From Anaerolineae bacterium (lineage in GTDB: Bacteria > Chloroflexota > Anaerolineae > DRVO01), in the NCBI GenBank assembly GCA_012719195.1, contig JAAYAV010000120.1, positions 1 through 15,381 of the forward strand: a stretch of DNA of 15,381 nt. The letters run 5' to 3'. A program made the translations under genes and the position numbers. The notes beneath the pieces are model-generated. The model ran no database searches and was not told the DNA's origin. It was given only the letters and a program-made list of their open reading frames with translations. Numbering within the stretch: position 1 is the stretch's first letter; each line of letters begins with the position of its first letter. Positions 1 to 6,635 of the stretch are shown here, one piece after another.

Positions 1-860
1 ACCTGCTCCAGGATGTCGATAACCATGAAATGGCCGCCATCACGCACCTCGGTGAAACGCGTCCGCGGGATGTTGGCGGCGAGGTAGTAGCCCATGTGCG
101 AGGGCAGGATGGTGTCGCTCGCCCCGTGCCAGAGGTGCACCATGGGGACGATGGCGCCGAGATCGAACCCCCAGGGACGGGCGAAAACCGTCACGTCCTG
201 GGCGTAGGCGCGTACTCCCTGACGGGCGGACTCGCGGAACGACTGGCTCATCATCCGGCCGACCTCGGGGCGTCCGAGTATCTGCTGGTCGCCGGCGCAG
301 AGGTTGCCCCACTGCCCCGCCTCAAAGGCGGCGGCGCCCTCGCGCGGATCGGCGAGGCGGGCCATCAGCGGGTGCAGGATCCAGGGTAGGTAGCGCCCAA
401 TGCGGAAGGCGGCTTGCACCCAGGTCCCCAGCCCCTCCAGGCCGCCGGGGCGGTTCGTGGGGGCAAGGCTGCTCACCAGGGCGACCCCGGTGAGGCGGTG
501 CGGGAGGGCGTAGGCGCAGGCCGCTGCGTGGGGCCCGCCACCGGACACGCCGACGACGGAGAACCGAGCGATGCTCAGCGCGTCGGCGAGATGCTCAATG
601 TCGGTGGGCCAGTGCAACAGGCGGCGCCCCCGCTGGAAGGTGGACCGTCCGTAGCCGGGGCGATCGGGCACGATGAGGCGTACCGGCCCCAGCGCACTGC
701 CCGGTGCAGCCGGCGGGCGCTCCAGGCGGGAACCGGGCGTGCCGTGGAAGTAGAAGACGGGCCGGCCGGCCGGGTTCCCGTACTCGGCGTACGAGAGCAC
801 GCGGCCGTCCGGCAGGTTGATCTGAGCCTCGACGGGCGTGGGTGCCTCAGCGTGGAGCAT
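1..860 (-). CDS. Alpha/beta hydrolase, 3' end beyond the left window edge
   Basis: The reading frame runs from an ATG at 860 off the left edge, giving 286 visible residues with no stop. Seen directly: an oxyanion-type HGTPGSR at residues 39-45, DRPGYGRS at 66-73, the nucleophile elbow GVSGGGP with Ser106, an Asp in GASD (Asp249) and a His in DGGHF (His277). This is a full Ser-Asp-His triad in the expected order, so the enzyme should be an active cytoplasmic hydrolase; no signal peptide is visible. The missing part is probably only the last few tens of residues. The start is preceded by a weak GGGG; the ATG nine bases further upstream is in another frame and stops after six codons. It lies 45 bases after the preceding URO-D-fold gene and is probably the last known member of the sugar-transport operon. 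The substrate (ester, lactone or epoxide-like) cannot be told from sequence. Confidence 0.85.
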   Translation of the reverse strand, partial: MLHAEAPTPVEAQINLPDGRVLSYAEYGNPAGRPVFYFHGTPGSRLERPPAAPGSALGPVRLIVPDRPGYGRSTFQRGRRLLHWPTDIEHLADALSIARFSVVGVSGGGPHAAACAYALPHRLTGVALVSSLAPTNRPGGLEGLGTWVQAAFRIGRYLPWILHPLMARLADPREGAAAFEAGQWGNLCAGDQQILGRPEVGRMMSQSFRESARQGVRAYAQDVTVFARPWGFDLGAIVPMVHLWHGASDTILPSHMGYYLAANIPRTRFTEVRDGGHFMVIDILEQ

Positions 861-905
861 GCCCCATAGTAGCCCCGCGCCTCAAGAGCGACAAGGGCCG
901 GACGG

Positions 906-1991
906 CTAGAGGGTCCCGGCCGCCTCGGTAGCCTCCTTCATACGGTCAACATAGTAGAGGTAGTTCTGGAAGGGCACATCCGGGGGCACCAGATGGTCGC
1001 ACCACGGGATGTAGCCGCCGTCGTACAGCAGGGGGGTCAGGTGCGCCAGTTCGGCGTCGATGGCGTCCTTGCCGGCGGCCATGGCGCGCTTGTCGACGCC
1101 TCCGATGAGGCGAAGCTCACGGCCGAACTTACGACGCCACTCCACCGGGTCGACGCTGGCGGCACGCTCGAGCGGGTACAGCCCGTTCACGCCTGCCTCA
1201 AGCCACAGGGGGACAAGATCCTCGGGGTTGCCATCGCAGTCCAGGAAGATGAGGTCGACGCCATGGTCACGGAGGCAAGAGGTGATCTTCTTGTACGGCT
1301 TGAGCATGAAGCGGCGGAACATCGCCGGAGAGAGGTGCGGTCCGGTCTTGTAGGCCATGTCTTCCCACATGAGGGCGTAGTCGATGTCGACCTGCTCCAG
1401 CGCGGGCGTGATGACGGCGACGACGAAGTCGGCGACGTAATCCATCATCTCCTGGATCCAGTCGGGATCATCGTAGAGGGTGACGGACACGCGCTCGAAC
1501 CCCATCCAGTTGCGGATCCAGCCGTAGATGCTGCCGGCGCTTATGGAGAGCGGGTAGTCGCGCTGGGCCCACAGCCGCTTCATCTCCTCCCAGCGGAGGG
1601 GATAGCGAACGGGTGACTCGGGGTTGAGCCGGGGCTTAATGAGCGTCTCCCAGTCTTCCCGTGTTTCCATGGGGAATCTGAGCCACTTGGGCATGGTGAG
1701 GTCGCCCTTGGTCTTGAACTCCTGCCGGGTGACGCCGTTGCGATCGCGGTAGATGCGGTACTCGTCGGTCTCTTCGAGCGTTTCCTCGCGGAAGCCCGGG
1801 ACGAGACCGACGCTCACGCCGACGCCGTCGCGGCGGTCCACGTCGAAGTAGCGCTCCAGGTGGGCATCGGCGGGAAGGCCCTCGTCCTCCCAGCGCTCGA
1901 TGGTCTCGCGCCAGTACCAGAGCTCCCACTGCGGCACGCGATCGACGGGCTGGTAGTTCATGCAGGCCAGGAAGCGCTCACGATCATTCAT
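906..1991 (-). CDS. Uroporphyrinogen-decarboxylase-fold protein (URO-D/MtaA-like superfamily), paralogue 1
   Basis: The protein has 361 residues, close to the usual 340-370 of URO-D-fold proteins. Its opening (NDRERFLACMNYQPVDRVP) is the typical start of this superfamily, and SPAMFRRFMLKPYKK at about 221-235 matches the conserved helix. The superfamily contains true HemE and corrinoid-dependent methyltransferases such as MtaA. It is very unlikely to be HemE, because it sits in a sugar ABC operon beside a second divergent copy and lacks obvious HemE signatures. At the place where MtaA-type enzymes carry the zinc motif HxCG it has Asp251-Cys-Asp253-Gly, and near the third ligand it has Cys331-Asp-His333, so any metal site differs. 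The start at 1991 is chosen over an ATG 18 bases upstream because GAGGGAG lies five bases before it. The reaction is unknown; roles in methyl transfer or in processing the imported compound are inference. Confidence 0.85.
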   Translation of the reverse strand: MNDRERFLACMNYQPVDRVPQWELWYWRETIERWEDEGLPADAHLERYFDVDRRDGVGVSVGLVPGFREETLEETDEYRIYRDRNGVTRQEFKTKGDLTMPKWLRFPMETREDWETLIKPRLNPESPVRYPLRWEEMKRLWAQRDYPLSISAGSIYGWIRNWMGFERVSVTLYDDPDWIQEMMDYVADFVVAVITPALEQVDIDYALMWEDMAYKTGPHLSPAMFRRFMLKPYKKITSCLRDHGVDLIFLDCDGNPEDLVPLWLEAGVNGLYPLERAASVDPVEWRRKFGRELRLIGGVDKRAMAAGKDAIDAELAHLTPLLYDGGYIPWCDHLVPPDVPFQNYLYYVDRMKEATEAAGTL

Positions 1992-1996
1992 GGTGT

Positions 1997-2003
1997 CTCC
2001 CTC
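1997..2003 (-). promoter_or_regulatory. Ribosome binding site fixing the start of URO-D-fold paralogue 1
   Basis: On the minus strand GAGGGAG stands five bases before the ATG at 1991. It lies almost directly at the alternative upstream ATG (2009), which has no such sequence in front of it. This favours the shorter 361-residue protein beginning MNDRERF. Confidence 0.6.
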
Positions 2004-2050
2004 GGGCATGTTTAGCAGTGTGGGTGAGGCGGCGCCAGGCGTCCTCCCGG

Positions 2051-3115
2051 CTAGACCGTGAAGGCTCGCACCGCCTCGGTGATGGCGAGCAGGTTATCGA
2101 GCGGCGTCCCGTGGGGCGTGGCATCGCCGCTGGAGAGGACGAAGCCACGGCAGGGGCGCATCGCCTCCAGCAGTTCGGTCACCAGGGTGCGCAACTCGGC
2201 CGGGGCGGCCCACTTCATGGTGGGCGGGGCGAGCCCGCCGATGATGACCTTGCCGTCACCCCAGATGGCGCGCGCCTCGGGAGCGCTGAGATCGCCAGTG
2301 GGCTCAGGCCCGAGCGAATCTACCCCGTCCTGCCGGCCCTGTCCCACCAGTTCGGCCACTCCCTTGAGGGTGCCGCACATGTGGGTGATGAAGAGCTTGC
2401 CGCCGGCATGGCAGATGTCGGCGTACTCGTCGATGTAGGGGAGGCTCCACTGCCGGTAGATGGCAGGCGACATGACCGTGGTGGAGGTGTCCTCGTAGTC
2501 AATGATGAGGGGGGCGGGCGAGGAGGCCAGCACCTCATAGACGCGCTTGTTCCGCCGGTGCATAGCCGCCATCAGCTCCGCCATCTCCTGGGGATGGTCG
2601 GCGAGAAAGTAGTAGACCTTCTCGATCTTCATGTCGTGCTGCAGGAGCGCCTGGATGGGAGACAGCGGGCCACTGGGCACGGCCAGCCCGTCATCTCCGA
2701 TGATTGCCTGCGCCTCGCGCCAGCGGTCGTAGTCGGGCTCGACGACGGAGTGCTCGGCGAGGTAGATGAAGGGCTCGAAGTCGTCCAGCGTCTGAAGCGG
2801 GGGGTGGTGGAGGAAGTCGGTGGATTCGGTGAGGCGCCATTTCTGAGTCAAGGTGCCGACCGGGGTGTGGATGAGCTGGGTGCGCTCCTCGCCGGTCACC
2901 CGGTCCTCGTACTCCACCCCGGGGACAGTCGTTCTGACGGTGGGGGTGTGACGCTCGAGGATGTCGGCGCCAATGTAGCGGAGCGACTCCACCACGTTCA
3001 TGGTCTTGTCGGGTGGCAGGGAGCGAGTGAAGTAGCCGTCGATCAGGGGCGCCCACGGTACTCGGTCGATGGGTTCGAAGTGTAGCGCCGCCAGCAGGCG
3101 TTCTTGACCGGTCAT
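2051..3115 (-). CDS. Uroporphyrinogen-decarboxylase-fold protein (URO-D/MtaA-like superfamily), paralogue 2
   Basis: The protein has 354 residues and opens with TGQERLLAALHFEPIDRVP, the URO-D-fold N-terminus. It shares the architecture of its neighbour but little sequence. Near residues 243-248 it has ITHMCG, with His245 and Cys247 matching the HxC zinc-ligand motif of MtaA/MtbA-type cobalamin methyltransferases. At the usual third ligand (Cys in MtaA-like enzymes, in the SPGCG context) it reads SSGDATPHGTP, so Asp331 takes that place. It therefore resembles methyltransferases more than HemE, but with a changed ligand set. No corrinoid protein or MtaB/MttB-like partner is encoded in the window. 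The start has GGAGGT about ten bases upstream. It begins 8 bases after the upstream permease gene, so the two are almost certainly cotranscribed. Its role in metabolism of the imported compound is inference. Confidence 0.85.
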   Translation of the reverse strand: MTGQERLLAALHFEPIDRVPWAPLIDGYFTRSLPPDKTMNVVESLRYIGADILERHTPTVRTTVPGVEYEDRVTGEERTQLIHTPVGTLTQKWRLTESTDFLHHPPLQTLDDFEPFIYLAEHSVVEPDYDRWREAQAIIGDDGLAVPSGPLSPIQALLQHDMKIEKVYYFLADHPQEMAELMAAMHRRNKRVYEVLASSPAPLIIDYEDTSTTVMSPAIYRQWSLPYIDEYADICHAGGKLFITHMCGTLKGVAELVGQGRQDGVDSLGPEPTGDLSAPEARAIWGDGKVIIGGLAPPTMKWAAPAELRTLVTELLEAMRPCRGFVLSSGDATPHGTPLDNLLAITEAVRAFTV

Positions 3116-3123
3116 TGACTCTG

Positions 3124-4023
3124 CTACCTCCCCGCCAGGCCGGTCAGCTGAACACCGGCGATGAACTGCTCCTGGGCCAGGAAGAAGATGACGATGACGG
3201 GGGCAACGGTTATCACGGAGGCCGCCATCACCCAGTGCCAGTCGTAGCCGAAGCGTCCCTGGTACATCCGTAGCCCAAGGGAAAGGGTGTAGTTCCGGTT
3301 CGAGTTGAGGTAGATGAGCGGCCCCATGAAGTCGTTGTAGTGACTGAGGAAGCTGAAGAGGCCAATGGTGATGAGCGCCGGGCGGGTGAGGGGCAGGATG
3401 ATCTGCCAGAAGATGCGGAAGTAGCCGGCCCCATCCATGATGGCGGCTTCGTCCATCTCGTAGGGTATGTTGCTACAGAACTGCCGGTAGAGAAAGATGT
3501 AGAACGCTCCTCCTCCAAGCCAGGCAGGCACGATGAGAGGGAAGAATGTGTCTATCCAGCCCAGGCTGCGGAAGAGGACGAACTGCGGCACGAGCAGCAC
3601 CGCGCCCGGTAGCATCATGGTGCCAATGACCAGGGCGAATACCTTCTCTCGACCGGGCCAGCGCAGCCGGGCAAACGAGTACCCGCAGAGGGAGGTGCTC
3701 AGCAGTGTCCCGATCAGCGCCGTGACCGATATGACCATCGTGTTGCGTATGAAGAGAGGCATGGGAAGGATGGTCCACACTTCCTGGTAGTTGGACCAGC
3801 GCAGCGTCTGCGGAATCCACTGGATGGGCCGGGTGAAGACCTGCCCTGGATGCTTGAACGAGGTGGAGAGAGTCCAAAGCAGGGGGACCATGAAGGTGAT
3901 GCCGAGCAGGATCAGGATGGCGTGCAGGAGCAGGCGCCCCGCCAGGCGCTGCACGCTCATGCGCTGCCAGAAGCGCAAGGGGCCGGCGTCCGATGCTGAT
4001 TTGATGGACTGCTGCTGTGCCAT
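3124..4023 (-). CDS. Carbohydrate ABC transporter permease, MalG/CUT1 type
   Basis: This is a 299-residue inner-membrane protein with about six hydrophobic segments: roughly 31-50, 95-118, 127-150, 160-179, 213-232 and 264-288. The cytoplasmic EAA loop is clear at 191-211 (DEAAIMDGAG, ending in a Leu-Pro), which is the contact site for the ATPase. Length, the late EAA loop and the C-terminal pattern fit the MalG-like second permease of CUT1 sugar importers. It forms the channel with the permease encoded 12 bases upstream. A strong AGGAGAGG precedes the ATG. No ATP-binding subunit is encoded here. The N-terminal 25 residues are polar and probably cytoplasmic. Confidence 0.95.
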   Translation of the reverse strand: MAQQQSIKSASDAGPLRFWQRMSVQRLAGRLLLHAILILLGITFMVPLLWTLSTSFKHPGQVFTRPIQWIPQTLRWSNYQEVWTILPMPLFIRNTMVISVTALIGTLLSTSLCGYSFARLRWPGREKVFALVIGTMMLPGAVLLVPQFVLFRSLGWIDTFFPLIVPAWLGGGAFYIFLYRQFCSNIPYEMDEAAIMDGAGYFRIFWQIILPLTRPALITIGLFSFLSHYNDFMGPLIYLNSNRNYTLSLGLRMYQGRFGYDWHWVMAASVITVAPVIVIFFLAQEQFIAGVQLTGLAGR

Positions 4024-4035
4024 GGCCTCTCCTTC

Positions 4036-4956
4036 CTAGGACCGGAGCGCTTCGTAGTAGACCCAGCGGCCGGCGAGACCGAACTGGATCACGGTGAAGA
4101 AGCTGATGATGAAGAACAGCACCCAGGCCAAGAGCGCCGCGTAACCCATGCGGAAGTACTCGAAGCCGTTGCGCCACAGGTAGAGCACGTAGAAAAGGGT
4201 GGAGTTCTCCGGGCCGCCTCCGGTCATAATGTAGGCGGCGGTGAAGACTTGGAATGAACCGATGATTCCGACAACCAAGTTGAAGAAGATGATCGGGGTG
4301 ATGATGGGAATGGTGATGTGGCGGAACTGGCTCCATTCGCCGGCGCCATCGATGGTGGCCGCCTCCTTGAGGACGGCGGGCACCCCCTGAAGCCCGGCGA
4401 GGAAGATGATCATCTGCGGCCCAATGCCCCACACGGACATCATGATGAGGGCAGGTTTGGCCAGGGCGGGCTCATAGAGCCAGTTGGGCCCGGCGATGCC
4501 GAAGTTGCGCAGGAACTCGTTGAGAGTCCCGTAGTCGGTGTGAAGTATCTGCAGCCAGATGACGGCGCTGGCCACGGCCGGAGTGATGGAGGGCAGGTAG
4601 TAGATGGTGCGGTAGAGGGCCAGGCCCCTGATCTGGACGTTCAGCGCCAGGGCAAGCAGGAAAGCAACGGCAAGCTGTACGGGCACGCCGATGAAGGTGT
4701 AGTAGGCGGTGTTGTAGAGCGCGATGGGTACCCGACGATCGCCCACCAGCCGGGTGAAGTTGGCCAACCCGCCCCACTCGGGAGGCGTGATCAGGTCCCA
4801 CTTCAGGAACAGCAGGAGGATGGAGTAGATCATCGGGCCCATGGTGAAGGCTACGAAGCCGATGAGCCAGGGGGAAGCAAAGAGCCACCCGGCAACTGCC
4901 TCGCGGTTGGCGAAGCGTTTGCGGCGGCGGGTGCTCGAGACCGGTGCTGCGGCCAT
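4036..4956 (-). CDS. Carbohydrate ABC transporter permease, MalF/UgpA/CUT1 type
   Basis: This 306-residue permease has a short basic N-terminus (RRRKR at about 10-14) followed by membrane segments at roughly 22-50, 86-107, 122-138, 167-190, 220-243 and 271-292. The EAA loop is at 199-218 (EAATIDGAGEW with the trailing Ile-Pro). The signature TGGGPENST followed by an aromatic-rich stretch ending near GYAA (245-273) is typical of the first permease of CUT1 importers. It lacks the large periplasmic insertion of E. coli MalF and is closer in size to UgpA/LacF-type proteins. AGGAG precedes the start. It lies 100 bases after the binding-protein gene, with a stem-loop in that gap, and 12 bases before the second permease gene. 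Confidence 0.95.
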   Translation of the reverse strand: MAAAPVSSTRRRKRFANREAVAGWLFASPWLIGFVAFTMGPMIYSILLLFLKWDLITPPEWGGLANFTRLVGDRRVPIALYNTAYYTFIGVPVQLAVAFLLALALNVQIRGLALYRTIYYLPSITPAVASAVIWLQILHTDYGTLNEFLRNFGIAGPNWLYEPALAKPALIMMSVWGIGPQMIIFLAGLQGVPAVLKEAATIDGAGEWSQFRHITIPIITPIIFFNLVVGIIGSFQVFTAAYIMTGGGPENSTLFYVLYLWRNGFEYFRMGYAALLAWVLFFIISFFTVIQFGLAGRWVYYEALRS

Positions 4957-5005
4957 GGAGGACTCCTCGTCCGATACGCGGTCCCAAGGGACTGTCTGTT
5001 CGATA

Positions 5006-5035
5006 AGGGGCGCTTCCTCGGGCGGAAGCGCCCCT
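5006..5035 (-). promoter_or_regulatory. Perfect 12-bp stem-loop between binding-protein and permease genes
   Basis: Two 12-base arms (5006-5017 and 5024-5035) are exact reverse complements around a 6-base loop. On the minus-strand transcript it starts 22 bases after the binding-protein stop and ends 50 bases before the permease start. The following bases are mixed rather than U-rich, so it is not a good intrinsic terminator. Stem-loops at this place in sugar ABC operons are known to protect the upstream message and so raise binding protein over permease; that role is inferred here. The core may also be a copy of a dispersed palindromic repeat. Confidence 0.6.
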
Positions 5036-5056
5036 ACCAGCAGTGCAGAGACGGCT

Positions 5057-6466
5057 CTAGCCTTCGAGCTCCGACCAGTAGTCGTCCAGCATGGCCTGGA
5101 TGTCCAAGTTGGCCTCGGCGAAGGCTTCCTCGGCGGTGCGCCGCCCGTTGATCACGGAGTCGAGCGCGGGACCGATAGCCTCGTTGTTCATCTGGAGTTC
5201 CGCCCCGCTGATCACATGGACGGTGCCCGTGTCCCAGCCGGAGGCGAAGGCGGAGGAGGTGGTGAAGTTGTAGCTCTCCTCAACGATGGGACCCCACATC
5301 TCCTCGATGCGCCGGCCGGAGTTGGGCTGGCGCCCGCCCAGGCTGACATGCCGCTGACCGACATCGCTGCCGATGAACTTGAGGAGCTCCCAGCAAGCGG
5401 CCGGCTCAGGCGTGCGGGCAGACATGGCGTGCCCGTGGCGGAAGCCGTTGCAGATGGAGCCGGCGGACCCACGCGGCACGGGGGCCACCTCGAACGGGGT
5501 ACCGCCTTCCCTCGCGGCCGACGGCCCCCACATGCGGGCCAGGAACCAAGGCCCCTCGTAGATTATGGCAACGTTGCCGGTCTGGATCGTGTTGGCTCCG
5601 CCCTGCATCATGGCGGGAGTGGGGGAGGCCTTGTACTCGTTCACGAAGTCGCCCACCCAGAGCTGGATCTCCTTCGTGACGGCCGGGTCGTCGAAGTTGG
5701 CCTTGCGTGGGTTCACGATCTGGTCCCACTCCAGGGCGCCGTTGAGGCGGATGAAGGGCGCGAGCCGCTCATAGCCACCCTGGGCCTGGAAGCCCCACTG
5801 CTCCACTCCGTCGAATGTGCCGGTGAGCGCCTGGACGGTCTCGGTGAACTCTTCGATCGTCCAGTTCGGGTCGGGAGGGAAGTCCAGGCCGGCCCGCTCG
5901 AAGGGCTCCCGGGCGCACACCATGACCATGGCGCCGCCGTCGGAGACGGCCATGTAGGTCTTGCCGTCCATGTCGGTCTGGGGTCGGGCGGCGTCGGACC
6001 AGACGTCAGTCATGTAGTCGGGCAGGTCGGCGTCTATGAACTCGTTGAACGAGCGGATGACGTTGCGCTCGGCGAACGGCTGCCAGCGCCAGCCCTGGAC
6101 GTAGATGAGATCCGGCTCGACGCCGCCGGCGATCTGGGTCTGCATCTTCTCGTAGTAGGACCCGATCCATTGCTCGAGCTCGACGCCGATCTCGTCCTGC
6201 TCCTTGTGGAAGTCGTCGGCGATGCCGGAGTAGATCTGCATGTCGGTGATGTCGCCCCAGACGGACAGCTTGATCGTCTTGGCGACGCCCGCGGGGGCAG
6301 GGCGCCCCACGATCTCCGGTACTTCCGTTGCGGCCGGTGCCGGCGCCTCTTCCTCTGCGCCGCCAGCCGCCGGAGCAGGGGTGGCAGCCGCGCACGCCGC
6401 CAGCACACCGGCTCCCGCCATTGCACCGAAGCCTAACAACATCCGTCGGCGAGTCAGGTGAGACAT
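5057..6466 (-). CDS. Extracellular sugar-binding lipoprotein of an ABC transporter (SBP family 1, Tat-exported)
   Basis: The 469-residue protein starts with a twin-arginine lipoprotein signal: TRRRML at 5-10, a hydrophobic stretch, and the lipobox LAAC with the modified Cys25. A low-complexity Ala/Pro/Glu tether follows to about residue 55. The mature part opens with IKLSVWGD, and the hinge-region motif YEGPWFLARMWG is typical of family 1 extracellular solute-binding proteins of CUT1 importers. It should sit lipid-anchored outside the membrane and hand a sugar or oligosaccharide to the two permeases encoded downstream. The ATG is preceded by GAGGAGG. It is the first gene of the minus-strand operon, opposite the divergent regulator gene. 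The ligand cannot be predicted; the Trp/Tyr-rich mature part is typical of sugar binders. Confidence 0.95.
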   Translation of the reverse strand: MSHLTRRRMLLGFGAMAGAGVLAACAAATPAPAAGGAEEEAPAPAATEVPEIVGRPAPAGVAKTIKLSVWGDITDMQIYSGIADDFHKEQDEIGVELEQWIGSYYEKMQTQIAGGVEPDLIYVQGWRWQPFAERNVIRSFNEFIDADLPDYMTDVWSDAARPQTDMDGKTYMAVSDGGAMVMVCAREPFERAGLDFPPDPNWTIEEFTETVQALTGTFDGVEQWGFQAQGGYERLAPFIRLNGALEWDQIVNPRKANFDDPAVTKEIQLWVGDFVNEYKASPTPAMMQGGANTIQTGNVAIIYEGPWFLARMWGPSAAREGGTPFEVAPVPRGSAGSICNGFRHGHAMSARTPEPAACWELLKFIGSDVGQRHVSLGGRQPNSGRRIEEMWGPIVEESYNFTTSSAFASGWDTGTVHVISGAELQMNNEAIGPALDSVINGRRTAEEAFAEANLDIQAMLDDYWSELEG

Positions 6467-6513
6467 TTCCGCCTCCTCATGGGATCAGATGAACGTCGGC
6501 CCTCGAGATGGTG

Positions 6514-6535
6514 GGCCTCGCCAGCGTGCGAGACC
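6514..6535. promoter_or_regulatory. Candidate operator: 22-bp imperfect palindrome
   Basis: Arms 6514-6521 (GGCCTCGC) and 6528-6535 (GCGAGACC) are inverted with one mismatch around six bases. It lies 48-69 bases upstream of the binding-protein start, in the divergent promoter region. Size and place suit a transcription-factor site, but short GC-rich palindromes arise by chance in such DNA. Confidence 0.25.
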
Positions 6536-6553
6536 TTATCATTCTCAGTCTAC

Positions 6554-6582
6554 TTGATGCCGCCGATGTCCTTCCATAGAAT
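6554..6582 (+). promoter_or_regulatory. Sigma-70-like promoter for the regulator gene
   Basis: TTGATG at 6554-6559 and TAGAAT at 6577-6582 are separated by exactly 17 bases. They match the -35 and -10 consensus at four and five of six positions. Transcription would start near 6589, giving a leader of about 47 bases to the GTG at 6636. No equally good promoter was seen for the opposite, transporter direction. Confidence 0.45.
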
Positions 6583-6623
6583 GGCGACTAACGCGCGACT
6601 GGCATGCGACCGGAACGCGACAC

Positions 6624-6632
6624 GGTGGTGAT
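6624..6632 (+). promoter_or_regulatory. Ribosome binding site of the regulator gene
   Basis: GGTGGTGAT differs at one base from the full anti-Shine-Dalgarno complement GGAGGTGAT. It stands a few bases before the GTG at 6636, which supports that codon as the start over the in-frame GTG at 6645. Confidence 0.5.
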
Positions 6633-6635
6633 GAA

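Noticed and set aside
2018..3085. A 355-codon plus-strand open frame opposite URO-D-fold paralogue 2
   Set aside because: It almost mirrors the real gene and lacks any recognisable motif; such frames are expected from biased third positions in GC-rich genes.
4841..6436. A 531-codon plus-strand open frame opposite the binding-protein gene
   Set aside because: It is a shadow frame; the minus strand encodes an unmistakable Tat-lipoprotein sugar-binding protein.
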